A DNA stretch of 64,000 nucleotides from Pelotomaculum terephthalicicum JT. GTDB lineage: Bacteria; Bacillota; Desulfotomaculia; Desulfotomaculales; Pelotomaculaceae. The stretch lies in contig NZ_JAKNBL010000003.1 of the NCBI RefSeq assembly GCF_022410535.1, positions 122,226-186,225 on the forward strand, read 5' to 3'. The position numbers and the translations under genes were made by a program. Below the pieces are notes generated by a model. The model saw only the letters and a list, made by a program, of their open reading frames with translations. It searched no databases and had not been told where the DNA came from. This document shows, piece after piece, positions 42,701-52,600 of the stretch. Every line of letters starts with the position of its first letter. The stretch's first letter is position 1.

Positions 42701-43511
42701 CAATACCTCCGGTGCCCTTGGAATCGGTGCCCCTGACTGTGGCAAAGTTGGCGCAGTTTTCGATGATGCCGCCATTGTTGGTTTTGCCGATTTTGCCGAC
42801 GATGCCGCCGACGCTGCGCCTGGCGTAGATATAACCGGTGACCACGACATTGCGGACGGCCGGGTTGTCGGCCCGCAAGGATACAGCGTCTTGATCGTGA
42901 ACGCCAAGACGGCCGATCAGGCCTACCGACTGGCTCCAATCAAAGCCTACGGTTGTATAGCGGTTGCAATAGATGTTTTTGACCGTGTGCCCCTGTCCGT
43001 CAAAAATGCCGTTGAAGGGGGCATTGAGCAATGTATTGGTATCTGCAGTGTCTATCATATACTGGCCGCCGACCGGCATATAGTTGGGGCCGCTCCATTC
43101 GCCGGTACCGCTGTTATAGACACCGCCCATATCCAAATCAGCGGTCAATTGAACGGTTTTTCCTTTAAAATCATCCATCCCGCGATAAGTCGCCGAGGTC
43201 GATCCGGTAAGGCCGCTTTCGTCGCCATTGGCTTGGATGTAAGCAGAATTGCCGATAATTGTGGCGCCGGGGGGCACCAGGCCGTTGACAATGGCCGCCA
43301 GACCGGCCAGCTTGGCCGGGGTGTCGATGTAGAATACGGTATCGGTGGTGTTGTACCAGGTGACGTCGACCGAGCCGTCCCAGACGCTGCCTTCCGCAAG
43401 CGCGGGGCTTGAATTGAAAGCAACCAGCATACCGATCAGCATGGTCAACAACACTATGCCGCTGAAAAGTTTTCTGGGTGCGCCTCTAAAACCTCTTTTC
43501 ATGCAATACAT
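39777..43511 (-). CDS. Large secreted GLUG-repeat protein with Ig-like, Big2 and FN3 domains
   Basis: Protein of 1244 residues. Signal peptide about 1-39 (ends SSPALAEG). Two blocks of GLUG-type beta-helix repeats (about 95-340 and 560-905; NYNDGNGGISGANEVSIYNC, YNVGGVVGYINNTVTVTGCT) flank two bacterial Ig-like domains (KLNYVAGQTFDTASLAIW, NLLYAAGETFNPAGMVVRAT). Then come one Big2 domain (about 925-1005) and two FN3 domains to the end. No Moco-fold-like domain or SLH is present. The beta-helix suggests adhesion or scaffold function. Its last 190 codons and the following hairpin are nearly duplicated in the 49634 and 61488 genes. Ribosome site GAGGAG before the ATG. Confidence 0.8.
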   Translation of the reverse strand: MYCMKRGFRGAPRKLFSGIVLLTMLIGMLVAFNSSPALAEGSVWDGSVDVTWYNTTDTVFYIDTPAKLAGLAAIVNGLVPPGATIIGNSAYIQANGDESGLTGSTSATYRGMDDFKGKTVQLTADLDMGGVYNSGTGEWSGPNYMPVGGQYMIDTADTNTLLNAPFNGIFDGQGHTVKNIYCNRYTTVGFDWSQSVGLIGRLGVHDQDAVSLRADNPAVRNVVVTGYIYARRSVGGIVGKIGKTNNGGIIENCANFATVRGTDSKGTGGIVGAGWNGGYIKNCYNAGNVINNYNDGNGGISGANEVSIYNCYNIGTITGPASCTYAIGHNNGGIHTISNCYWLTGSAPGGGYSSGGGVTERTAAEMKTAAFLEALNGDGRAFVADTGNINNGYPILRVQVGDSATLTSITKESDPAKLNYVAGQTFDTASLAIWANYSDGTREKITNYTISKTTALETTDTTITVSGVYGGTAYSYDFTIAVQANALAGIAIQTPPANLLYAAGETFNPAGMVVRATYTNGITATLTADAYTLSPDTGTALTPADTKITVSYTYEGVTMTAEQAITVSASPAPGKDADDVYELSTADHMLWFANQVNTGLNNAIKGKLMNDIDLSEVTWTPIGNSSTKKYAGAFDGSGRTVTLTINASSNYTGLFGYVQDVTVKNLTMAGAVSGNQYVAGLVAYAQGVSVIENCVNNAVVTGTSQRVGGIVAYASNTATVTGCTNNGAITGTYNVGGVVGYINNTVTVTGCTNNGAVTGTYNVGGVVGTNQDACTLNRCANTGAVTATSTAASTGYSVGGIVGYAYAATTMDQFSNTGAVNGGVMNVGGVVGYMNNGSAILTNAYNTGSVTSVNTSGTARTGGVVGCTNNAACTVQNTYNAGSITVSNTGAFTAGVIGNAKGNTNVSNNYYLNTTASIGLGYAADNAVSKTSDELKALAPALGQYFKQGSVYPILTWQPDETSTINVTGVSLDKTSDTITVGGTGQLTATVVPADASNQSVTWASDNTAVATVDGSGLVTAVAPGSATITVTTADGGYTATCAVTVSLDSSADSSAPVWPAGSSLNAVVSADGQSVALTWSAATDNTGVTGYRIYRNGTLATPEPVSGTSYSIDGLAADTQYTFRVTAGDAAGNWSVTGPSATVITTTPASDRSAPYWPAGSSVTATGVTATGLTLNWTAAADNVGVTSYRITQNGTQIATVDGATSYNVTGLSAKTGYTFRVTVGDAVGNWSRSSIYVTVTTP

Positions 43512-43598
43512 TTTGTCACTCCTCTTATTGTGAACAAATTTTTTCTTGATAAACCGTCTACAACCTGTCCATTTGTAGAATCCGGTATTAACCGGTAT

Positions 43599-43694
43599 TA
43601 ATTATAGGAAATGCAGGGTGAACGCTCACTGCTTGACGACTTTCATTTTAATCACGTTCACTCGCTTATTTCCCTAACGCCAGCTAATTGTGAT
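43599..43694 (-). repeat. About 95-bp noncoding repeat, copy 1
   Basis: It aligns with 48050-48143 over its whole length (shared blocks GGAAATGC, GGTGAACG, TTCC, TAACGC, AGCTAATT). A partial third copy with AGCTAATTGCAC lies at about 43762-43785. Both full copies sit between surface-protein genes, upstream of the next gene. The rest of 43512-43793 holds only an AATACCGG direct repeat. Confidence 0.55.
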
Positions 43695-43793
43695 TGCTTT
43701 GTGTTCCTGTCTGTCCTTATTATGAAAGTGCTCTAATTTATCGGCGTTGCCGTCGGCACACCCGTCTCATAGCTAATTGCACCGACCTATTCT

Positions 43794-46700
43794 TTATTGA
43801 TTTAACGCGTTTAAAATAACTGTAACGGCCTCCGCCCTGGTCGCGTTGCCTTGCGCCCGCACGGTGTTGTCGGGATACCCCTTGATGATCCCGTTCTTGG
43901 CGGCTGTGGCCACGGCTTCCCCGGCCCAGCCGGAGATGCTCCCGCTGTCGGCGAAAGCAGTCTCTTCTGTCACTATGTCCAGTTTAGCTGCCTTGACGAT
44001 CATCACGGCCATCTGCTCGCGGGTAATCGGGTCGTCGGGACCGAAGGTGTCGGCGTCGTAGCCGTTGATTACCCCGTTGGCCGCCGCGGCGGCGATATAG
44101 TTTTTGGCCCAGTGCGCCGCGGTGTCGGCAAAGATCTTGCCGCCGTTGTTCTCAAGCTTAAACGCCTGTACCAGCACGGTGGCGAATTCGGCCCGGGTAA
44201 TGGTGCTGTCGGGCTTGAAGCTGCCGTCGGGATAACCGCTGATGCAGCCAAGGGCCACCAGCTTGTTAATATTGTCCATGGCCCAGTGGCCGGCAATGTC
44301 ATTTAATGATACGGCCGGCTTCTCTGGTGTTTTATCTTCGTCTTTCCCGGCCGCGATGACGGCGAACTTGGTGAAGTGGTCCACCTGTACGCTTATGGTG
44401 CTGCCGGATACGGTGCCGCCGATGTTCACCCATTCAGCCAGAGCTTCGTCATAGTAGTAGATGGCCGGTGTCTCATCCGCGCCGACAGCGCCGGGATCGA
44501 AGCTGAGTTTTATGGTCACGCTCTTAGCAAAGCTGTAGCTGTTCTTGCCGCCCACGCTGAGCTCGTATACGCTGCCGGCCAGCTTGAAGCCTGAGGGCAC
44601 GGCGGGAGGCGCGGCTACTTTCTGCACTTTTACTTCCACTGAACTGGTCCCCGTTAGCGCGCCGGCCGGCACGACAACGGCAGCATCACTGCCCAGGCTG
44701 ATGGTGCCGCCCGCGCCTGGTGTGACTTTGGCCGACCCGGTTGTGGAAGTAACTGGCTGCGGTGTTGTACTGCCGCCGCCACCGCCACCACCGCCGCCGG
44801 TGGGTGTCGCGGTCTGGGTGTAGGTGACAAATTTAGTGAAGTGCTTGGTCCAGATCACCAGGTCGGAGTCAACATCAACTTTGCCGTCCCCGCCGGCCGG
44901 CAAGGCGTCTCCGGCGGCCTGGGAATCGGCGCTCAGCACCCTTGTTATTTTGGTAAACACACCTGACCTGATATACCCGGCTTCTTTCCCGGCTTGTCCG
45001 GGAATTAAGATGCGCACAGCCTTATCGAAGGTCAGCGGCACGTCGCCAAAGCCAATCTCGATAACTGTGTTGGCGGAGGCGGTCTTGCCGGCGTCCGGGG
45101 TCACCGACACGGTGTCTCTCTCCTGGACACTGGGTAGGTTGATAATACCGTTCCACTCTGCCGGCGCGCTCACTGTTGCTCCGGCGGGGATGGTTACCTG
45201 CACGGGAGTGGCGCTAATGGCAGTGCTGGCCGCTATGTTCAGAGCGGGCAGGAGGCCGGTGGTTATGGTACCGTCGGCATTCTCGTTCATAAGCGCGGCC
45301 ACGCTGATCCTGGCGTCGGTCACAGTGTTGGGTACAGTCACGGTGGTGGGAGCACCCAGTTGCAATGTAGCCTGGGTAATGGCCAAGTCTTTGTTGTCTG
45401 CGCTTACATTAACAGTTGTGGAATTAATCGGTTTAGCGAGAGTGTATGAAACTGTCTGTACGGCGCTGTCTTCCATCCCGTCCCTGACGGCGATGGCTTT
45501 GAGCGTGACTGCCGGGTCGATGGTGACGGGTCCGGTGTAGGCCGGGCTGCCCGTAGTCGGTGTGCTGCCGTCCAGGGTGTAGTGGATGGTTGCGCCGCTG
45601 GTGGCGGTCTTCATGGTCACCTGGGTGCCGGCTGGCACAGCTCCGCCGCCGGGGAACACGGTCGGCGTGGCCACAGTCCCGTTAATCGCGGCATTTGCCA
45701 CGGTAACAGCAACACTTGCCGTGGCCGTGGTGTAACCGTCCATGGTGGCGGTAACGGTGATGCTGGCGCTGCCGGGAGCCACGGCGGTGATTACGCCTTC
45801 GGCGCTGACGGTGGCCACCGCTGTGCTGCTGGAAGCATAGCTCAGGATGACGCCGTCCGGATAAACGGATGCGCTGACGGTCTGAGTGCCGCCGGTATTC
45901 AGGGTGACGGTGAGTGGAGTCACATTCAAGATAATACTAGATGTGGTGCTGCTACCGCCGCCTCCGCCGCCTGCCGCGGCTTGTACGGTTACGGCGCAGG
46001 TGGCGGTGTAGCCGCCGTCCGCCGTGGTTACGGTGATATTAGCGCTGCCTGCCGCCAATGCCGTCACCAGGCCGTTGTAAACCGTGGCCGCCACTGAGTT
46101 GTCGGATGCCCAGGTCACGTTCTGGTTGGTGGCGTCGGCCGGGGCGATGATCGCCGTCAACTGGTCCGTGCCACCCACGGTAATGGTGGCGCTGGTCTTA
46201 TTGAGGCTGACGCCGGTGACTGCCACTGTGGAAGAGTTGCTGGTCCACTTCGCGTACAGCGTGATATCTCCGGTTACCGTCTCGCTGCCGAAGTCAAAGG
46301 CGTTGGCACAGGACGCTTCCTTATACCAGCCGCCAAAGGTGTAGCCTGGAAGGGTGGGATCAGTGGGAGCGGCAATATGGCCGTTGCTGTCCACCGCCGC
46401 ATAGCTGCCTGCCGGCGTGCTGCCATCCTGCAGATCCAGAGTCAGAGTGCAGAACGATTGGGCCGGATAGGTCGTGTAGCCGGACCAACTGGCGGCATTG
46501 CCGACATGGTAGTGCAAAATGAAATTGGCCGGTGTATCTTTGAAAACATCCGCACCGAACGCCGGCTGGCCGCCCAGGAAGTACGCAGCGCCAAGCACCG
46601 TGCAGCCGTTAAACGCCCAATTACCGACGCTGGTAAGGCTCTGCGGCAGCGTCAGCGAGGTCAACCCCGAACTCTTAAAAGCATTGATGCCGATGCTGTT

Positions 46701-48008
46701 CAGATGTGGCGGCAGAGTTACAGAAGTCAGATCTGTGCAAGAGTTAAAGCAACTTTCTCCAATACTGGTAAGGTTTTGTGGCAGAGTTATAGAGGTCAGC
46801 GCCGTGCAACCGGAAAACATGTTATTGTTGAGACTTGTCACGCTCTCAGGAATTGTTATAGAGGTCAGCGCCGTGCAGTCGCCAAAGGCGCCCACGCCGA
46901 TGCTGGTCACGTTTTCCGGAATTGTTATTGAAGTAAACGCCTTGCAGCTTTCAAACGCTTGCTGGCCAATGCTTTCCAGGGTTTGCGGCAGCGATATAGA
47001 GCCCAGCTTTGCGCAGCCGTTAAACGTGTTTAGATTGATTATTGTCACGCTTTCCGGAATTGCTATCGAAGTCAACTCCTTGCAATTCTGGAACGCGCTC
47101 TGGCCGATGCTATTCACGTTCGCCGGCAGCGTTATCGAAGTCAACGCCTCACAACCGTAAAACGCGTTGCTGCCGATACTGTTCACGCTTGCCGGAAGCG
47201 TTATCGAAGCCAACTTCGTACAACCGTAAAACACACTGTCACCCGTACTAGTTATGTTTGCCTGAATAGTTGCGGAAATAAGCTCCGTACAGCCTTTAAA
47301 CGCGCTCTGGTTGATACTGAGACTTCCGCTGGGCAGACTTTGCGGCAGCGTTATCGAAGTCAACGCCTCACAACCGTTAAACGCGTTCTGGTCGATGACG
47401 GTAAGGCTTTGCGGCAGCGTTACCGATTCCATGCCTTTGCAGCCGGAAAACGCGCCAATGCCGATGCTGGTCACGTTACCCGGAATTGTTATCGAAGTCA
47501 ACGCCTCACAGTTTTTAAACGCGCTCTTGTTGATACTTGTCACGCTTTCCGGAATTGTTACCGAAGTCAACGCCTTAGAATCCTGGAACATGTAATCATT
47601 GATTTTGTCCAGGTTTTGCGGCAGCGTTACCGAAGCCAACATCGTGCATTGCCTAAACGCGTTCGTGCCGATACTCGTCACGCTGTCGGGAATGCTTATG
47701 GAGGTAATATTCGTGTTGCCCCTGAACGCGTTATTCCCGACGGCTGTCACCTGATAATCCGTACTGTTAAAGTTGACGCTCGCCGGAATGGTAACCGCAC
47801 CTCCGGGGTGGGATGGGTCATAACCGGAGACGGTAGCCGTAGTTCCGGAAGGCTCGTATTTGATATGATCGACCTGGAACTCTACCGCATCCGTAGGACC
47901 GGGTCCCAGTGTCAGGACGCAGGTAAACACCAGGGCGGCCAGCAAAAAACACGCGCACGTGTGGCCGTGAATCCGCCGGGCCAGGGTGTTTTCAAAAAAA
48001 TGCTTCAT
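43794..48008 (-). CDS. BspA-type leucine-rich-repeat surface protein with Big2, ZU5-like and three SLH domains
   Basis: Protein of 1404 residues. Signal peptide about 1-48. About 18 LRR_5 (BspA) repeats of about 23 residues follow (about 60-460; FNGCEALTSITLPQSL type). Next are an InlB B-repeat-like domain (about 490-560, LPGYTFGGWYKEASC), two Big2 domains, a chitobiase-C-like domain (ATIHYTLDGSTP), about 200 residues of unassigned beta structure, a nine-glycine linker, a ZU5-like domain (about 1070-1190, VTPGAGGTISLGSDAAVVVP) and three SLH motifs. The ATG at 48008 follows GAGGAAGGAG; an upstream in-frame ATG would place a repeat-derived sequence before the signal peptide. The ZU5-SLH tail is shared with 53187. 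Confidence 0.85.
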   Translation of the reverse strand: MKHFFENTLARRIHGHTCACFLLAALVFTCVLTLGPGPTDAVEFQVDHIKYEPSGTTATVSGYDPSHPGGAVTIPASVNFNSTDYQVTAVGNNAFRGNTNITSISIPDSVTSIGTNAFRQCTMLASVTLPQNLDKINDYMFQDSKALTSVTIPESVTSINKSAFKNCEALTSITIPGNVTSIGIGAFSGCKGMESVTLPQSLTVIDQNAFNGCEALTSITLPQSLPSGSLSINQSAFKGCTELISATIQANITSTGDSVFYGCTKLASITLPASVNSIGSNAFYGCEALTSITLPANVNSIGQSAFQNCKELTSIAIPESVTIINLNTFNGCAKLGSISLPQTLESIGQQAFESCKAFTSITIPENVTSIGVGAFGDCTALTSITIPESVTSLNNNMFSGCTALTSITLPQNLTSIGESCFNSCTDLTSVTLPPHLNSIGINAFKSSGLTSLTLPQSLTSVGNWAFNGCTVLGAAYFLGGQPAFGADVFKDTPANFILHYHVGNAASWSGYTTYPAQSFCTLTLDLQDGSTPAGSYAAVDSNGHIAAPTDPTLPGYTFGGWYKEASCANAFDFGSETVTGDITLYAKWTSNSSTVAVTGVSLNKTSATITVGGTDQLTAIIAPADATNQNVTWASDNSVAATVYNGLVTALAAGSANITVTTADGGYTATCAVTVQAAAGGGGGGSSTTSSIILNVTPLTVTLNTGGTQTVSASVYPDGVILSYASSSTAVATVSAEGVITAVAPGSASITVTATMDGYTTATASVAVTVANAAINGTVATPTVFPGGGAVPAGTQVTMKTATSGATIHYTLDGSTPTTGSPAYTGPVTIDPAVTLKAIAVRDGMEDSAVQTVSYTLAKPINSTTVNVSADNKDLAITQATLQLGAPTTVTVPNTVTDARISVAALMNENADGTITTGLLPALNIAASTAISATPVQVTIPAGATVSAPAEWNGIINLPSVQERDTVSVTPDAGKTASANTVIEIGFGDVPLTFDKAVRILIPGQAGKEAGYIRSGVFTKITRVLSADSQAAGDALPAGGDGKVDVDSDLVIWTKHFTKFVTYTQTATPTGGGGGGGGGSTTPQPVTSTTGSAKVTPGAGGTISLGSDAAVVVPAGALTGTSSVEVKVQKVAAPPAVPSGFKLAGSVYELSVGGKNSYSFAKSVTIKLSFDPGAVGADETPAIYYYDEALAEWVNIGGTVSGSTISVQVDHFTKFAVIAAGKDEDKTPEKPAVSLNDIAGHWAMDNINKLVALGCISGYPDGSFKPDSTITRAEFATVLVQAFKLENNGGKIFADTAAHWAKNYIAAAAANGVINGYDADTFGPDDPITREQMAVMIVKAAKLDIVTEETAFADSGSISGWAGEAVATAAKNGIIKGYPDNTVRAQGNATRAEAVTVILNALNQ

Positions 48009-48049
48009 TTCTCCTTCCTCTCTTCCAAATTGTTTCTTATGCCAACAGC

Positions 48050-48143
48050 GATTGGAAATGCGAGGTGAACGGCCATCGCCTGGATGCGGTCTGCTCTTGA
48101 TGACGTCCACCCCCGCCTTTTCCATAACGCTAGCTAATTATTT
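48050..48143 (-). repeat. About 95-bp noncoding repeat, copy 2
   Basis: Diverged copy (about two-thirds identical) of 43599-43694, lying between the 48175 and 43794 genes, about 40 bp before the start codon of the latter. Confidence 0.55.
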
Positions 48144-48174
48144 GCTTTTGTTCCAGCTGCGAAGGTGTTCACAG

Positions 48175-49284
48175 CTACTGTTCCAAGGTCACGTCAATCC
48201 GGTAAATCCATTTGGCGGACTTGGAAGCGGTATGCTCGGGATTGGCGGCGCCCAGATCGTTAGTCTTACCGAACACCAGCCGGTAACGGATCGAGTCGGT
48301 TCCCGGCCCTGTCCCGTCAATGTATGTCGCGCCATTAGCCGTGTCGAGTTTTAGGGTGGCCGCGATATCGTTGGAATCGCCGTTCGTCACCCTGATGCTT
48401 GAATTGGAGCCGGTGGTGCCGGAAGTAATGACATATTTACCGTCGGTATACGACACGGTGATATCGCTGTACCCGCCGCCCAGAGCCCGGATGGCGCTCT
48501 GCATACCCGAGGCTATAGCCGCGCCGCTGGTCAGTCCGGACGGGTTCAGGGTAACGCTTGTCGCGGATGAGCCGTCGGCGGAAATCTTAAAAGTGGGGCT
48601 GGTGGCGCCGCTTATGTCGGTGCTGCCGCCGGAAGCACCCGTCCAAGTGCCGGCGGCGCCGTCGGTATAATACGGGGTGACGGGGGAACCGGCGAACTCC
48701 CTCTGCCAGTTGTCGTGGATGGCTATCATCGTCGGCACCGTAACCATGCCGGACGCGGCTTCGGTGGGTTCGGGAAATTCTATATCGTCGCCGTCAGAAT
48801 TCCAACTGTCCTCATCGTCCGCCCAGTGGGGGAAGTAGTAGCGAGTGGTGTTTAAAAGGTAATCCTTGGTTAAGGTTTCATAGGGCCCGCCAGTAATGTC
48901 GGTGGTCCAAAAACGGAAGTTCAGCACGTCGGCCCCGTCGATACCGCATTCACTCAGGATGTCTGCCAGGGGCACCCCCGTTGCCGAGTCCGTCACCGTG
49001 CAGGGCATGTTGTCGATGAAGCTGTAGGCATGCTGCTCCGTGCCTATTGCCTCCAACTCGCTGCGGGTGAAAGTTTCCACAGTGGTATAGGTCCCGCCGG
49101 AATAGCCGGTCCTGATCTCCAGTGTCGACGCAGGATAGCTGGTAGTACCGTAATCAGCGCCGGCGTTACCCGGGAAAACAATGCAGGCCAAACTGAACAA
49201 AACGGCCAATATGGCCAGGCAACTGACCGTTTTCAAGCTCTTTAGCTTATGCCCCGATTGAATAAGACGCATGATCATGATCAT
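48175..49284 (-). CDS. Secreted class A Moco-fold-like protein with an inserted flagellin-IN-like segment
   Basis: Protein of 369 residues. Signal peptide about 1-43. Class A Moco-fold-like domain: TGYSGGTYTTVETFTRSELE, NMPCTVTDSATGVPLADILS, NTTRYYFPHWADD, AIHDNWQREF, KSAKWIYRIDVTLEQ. Between AIHDNWQREF and RYRLVFGKTNDL, where relatives are continuous, an insert of about 110 residues occurs (SPTFKISADGSSATSVTLNP, GKYVITSGTTGSNSSIRVTN), resembling the flagellin hook IN motif. No anchor is present. The start contains a triple ATGATC repeat (MIMIMR); GGAGAG precedes the first ATG. Stand-alone gene after a 349-bp gap. Confidence 0.75.
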   Translation of the reverse strand: MIMIMRLIQSGHKLKSLKTVSCLAILAVLFSLACIVFPGNAGADYGTTSYPASTLEIRTGYSGGTYTTVETFTRSELEAIGTEQHAYSFIDNMPCTVTDSATGVPLADILSECGIDGADVLNFRFWTTDITGGPYETLTKDYLLNTTRYYFPHWADDEDSWNSDGDDIEFPEPTEAASGMVTVPTMIAIHDNWQREFAGSPVTPYYTDGAAGTWTGASGGSTDISGATSPTFKISADGSSATSVTLNPSGLTSGAAIASGMQSAIRALGGGYSDITVSYTDGKYVITSGTTGSNSSIRVTNGDSNDIAATLKLDTANGATYIDGTGPGTDSIRYRLVFGKTNDLGAANPEHTASKSAKWIYRIDVTLEQ

Positions 49285-49633
49285 CTCTCCTTATTATTTA
49301 TTAATTGTGCCCGACTATAATAGCCAATAGTTTTTGCGGTGTTGTCCAGCTATGAGTGCTATCATCCGTTGTTCATAAACATCCCCCCTTCTTTGTTTCC
49401 AGGTACAGGCAACATCTCACCATCCAGAAAACCTTAACGGCACAAATTCCCTCGCGCCGTACTGCCACTCCGCCGTTTATTGAGGATGGCGGGTACCGGT
49501 TCCTCGTAAGTAAATCTCAAGCTAACATGTTCAATTGCCCACTCTATTGTGTCATTAACGGGTTGAAATGGATGTTTGGGATCTTCCTCCCGTCCGTTAC
49601 CGGCCGGGAGGAAGTTGTTCAACTGCGCGCAGA
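49285..49633. other. 349-bp intergenic stretch
   Basis: It contains a hairpin after the 49634 gene (CTTCCTCCCG / CGGGAGGAAG, 49583-49614), an inverted repeat CCGCC/GGCGG near 49471-49493, and a possible weak promoter for the 48175 gene (TTGGCT-N17-TTAATA, minus strand, about 49307-49335). I see no gene. Confidence 0.35.
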
Positions 49634-52600
49634 TTAGGGAGTGGTTACGGTCACATAGACGCTGCTCCGGCTCCAATTGCCCGCGGCGTCGCCGGCGGTG
49701 ATCCGGAAGGTGTAACGGGTATTGGCGCTAAGGCCGGTTATGCTGTAGCTGGTAGTGCCGTCCACTGTGGCGATCCGGGTGCCGTTCTGCGTAATCCGGT
49801 AGCTCGTCACGCCTACGTTGTCACTAGCAGTGGACCAGTTCAGAGTTAGCCCGGAATTGGTAATACCGGATGCCGTCACGCTGCTGCCGGCCGGCCAGTA
49901 GGGAGCGGACCGATCAGAGGATGGTGTGGTTGTGATTACAGTTGCGCTGGGGCCGGTCACGGTCCAGTTGCCCGCGGCGTCACCGGCGGTAACCCGGAAG
50001 GTGTACTGGGTGTCGGCAGCCAGGCCGGTAATATTATAGCTGGTTCCGTTCACGGGTGCCGGTGTTGCCGGAGTGCCGTTCCGGTAGACCCTGTATCCTG
50101 TTACGCCGGTATTATCGGTGGCCGCGCTCCAAGTAAGAGAAACGCTCTGACCGTCGGCGGAAACAGCGGCGCTTAAGGAGTTGCCGGCGGGCCAGACGGG
50201 AACTGCAGTATCGGTGGACGGCGCCGCGTACACAGTTACCGGCACATTCACTGTGGCCGTGGTGTAACCGGCTTTTTCGGCCGTGACGCTGATGGTGGCG
50301 CTGCCGGGAGCCACGGCGGAGATTATGCCGCCGGCGCTGACGGTGGCCACGGACATATTGTCGGAAGCGTAGCTCAGGACGGCGTCAGCCGGGTCAGTGG
50401 TGACACAGACGGCCTGGGTACCGCCCACGTCCAGGGTGGCGCTGGACGGTTCCACGCTTAAGGTGATGGGCGCCGCATTCTTGGTCATCACATAGCTGTC
50501 GATCACCTGTCCGTTGGCATCCTTGGTGGTTAAGGTAAATGTGTTGCCGTCAATGTTAATTAGCTCATAGTTGCTGACATAGGCGATTTCTTTGGCGATG
50601 TAGTCAAGGTTGTCGCCTGGAGCGAAATAACTTGTCCCCGCGTTCCCCATGACATAGACGATGCCGTTCCCGTCAGTGGCAACCTGGCCGGCTTCAATGG
50701 GCTTAGTCCGCATATAGACATGCTGGTGCCCGACGAAAGCCGCGTCCACTTCACACTGTTCAAAGACAGGGGCCCAGTTGGCCTGGAGGTTTGCCGCGTG
50801 GCTGTCGTAAACAGCCGGATAGGGTGGGTAATGTAAATAAACAAATTTCCAGGTCTTGTCGCTGTTGTTGAGGTCGTTGAGCAGCCAGGCGCTGATACTG
50901 TTGTAGGCGTCAGTGCCCGGCGCGGTCAGAACGCAGCTGTCCAGGCCGACAAAGTGGCAGTTGCCGTAGTCAAAGGAGAAAACTCTCTCTTTATAGCCAT
51001 CCGGCCCGTTATGCGGCAGGGCAAAGGAGTTCCAGAACAGCGTGTCGGTCACGTCGTCATGGTTGCCCGCGACCGGCATCAGCGGGATCTGCTTAAAGAG
51101 CGGCGTGGCGGCGGCAAAAAACTGCTCCCAATGATAGCTGTTGGCTCCGTCATCCACCAGGTCGCCACCCAGCAAAGCGAACTTCGGGGCGGGGTTTTCC
51201 GCACCGGCGACATTCAGCATGTTTCCCCAATTTGTATAACCTGTCTGGACATCTCCCATATAGAGGAAAGAAAAACTGTTATCCGCGCCGGCGGTGGTGA
51301 AAGACGCCGTTTCGCTCCAGGCGCCTTCTCGGCCCACCCGGTAGACATAACTGGTATTGGGATTTAGCCCGCGCAGAGTCGCTTCCTCATGATACACGTC
51401 GTTATAATCATCAGTGTAGAGGTAGCTTGCTGCCGCGTCCGCCGCCAGGGCGCCGTCAAAGCTGCCGTTAAAACCGGCGGCAGGCAGGTACTGGACCATC
51501 TCCGGCGCGGTATCGGCCGTCCGCCAGGAAATTGTCTGGGTCGTTTGGGGGTCTTCCGTCCACGACAGGATAACCTCGCCGGGCAGGCTGGCTGGTAAAA
51601 CGTTCAGCCCCAGGGTGTTGCTGGTGACGCCGCTGACCATGGCTGAGATATTTACCGTGCCGGTGCCGGTGATAAGCAAGGTGCTGCCGGATACGGCAGC
51701 CGGTCCGGAAATGACCGACCAGGTGACCGTTTGACCGCCGAGGCTGAAGTCATCCCCGTTCTGGTCCTTGCCGGCCAGGGTAAGACCGCCTAGATCAAAG
51801 GCAAACGGTGTATTGCCGTAGCTTAAGGAAGGACTGCCGCTCAGGTTGAGCGTGGTCAGCACCGCGGCAGACGCATTCACGTTCAAGCCGAGCGTGTTGC
51901 TGATGACGCCGCCGGCCGTTGCCGAGATATTTATTGTGCCGCTGCCGGTTATGGTCAGGGTGCTGCCGGATACGGCAGCCGGTCCGGAAATGACTGACCA
52001 GTTAACTGTCTGGCCGGTAAGATCAAAAGCCGCCCCGTTCTGGTCCTGACCCGTCAGCGAAAGGCCGTTCAGGTCATAGGCTGTTGGTGTCCCGCCGTAG
52101 TTCAGATAGGGACTGCCGCTTAAGCTGAGGGTGGTCAGCACCGGGATTTCGTTGCTCACGGTGACAGCGCAGGAGGCGGTGAAGCCGCCGTCTGCCGTGG
52201 TCACGGTAATATTGGCGGCGCCGGGGGCGACAGCCGTCACCAGGCCGTTACTGTCGACTGTGGCCACCGCGGTGTTATCGGAAGCCCAGGCCACGTTTTG
52301 GTTGGTTGCGCCGGCCGGGGCGACGGTCGCCGTCAGTTGGCCGGTAGCGCCGGTGCATAGGGTGTCGCTGGTCTTGTCAAGGGCAACCCCGCTGACCGGC
52401 GTGCCGTTCAGCGTCACATCGATCCGGTAAACCCACTTGGCGGATTTGGAGGCTGTATGTTCCGGAGCAGCGGCAGCTAAATCATTGGTCTTGCCGAACA
52501 CCAGCCTGAACCTCTTCGTGTCGTCCAAATTTGAGAAATCAGGCTGGAGAGGGGTAAACTCCCGCTGCCAGTTGTCCCGTATGGCCAGAATCGTCGGCAC

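Noticed and set aside
43640..43793. Possible cyclic-di-GMP-I riboswitch (ACACAAAGC and AGCTGGCG blocks)
   Set aside because: The required GNRA loop, its receptor and the paired helices could not be drawn; the similarity is limited to short strings.
44764..44806. GGX trinucleotide run encoding nine glycines as a phase-variation switch
   Set aside because: Unit length is three, so slippage keeps the frame; it is a linker before the ZU5-like domain rather than an on/off switch.
46600..47710. Regularly spaced direct repeats that could suggest a CRISPR array
   Set aside because: The repeats are the 23-codon leucine-rich repeats of the BspA-type protein. Spacing follows the reading frame and no leader or cas genes exist.
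48050..48100. Fluoride-riboswitch-like string (GGCGATGG...) in the 48 kb leader repeat
   Set aside because: The sister copy at 43.6 kb lacks the string, the second half of the fluoride fold is missing, and no fluoride exporter follows.
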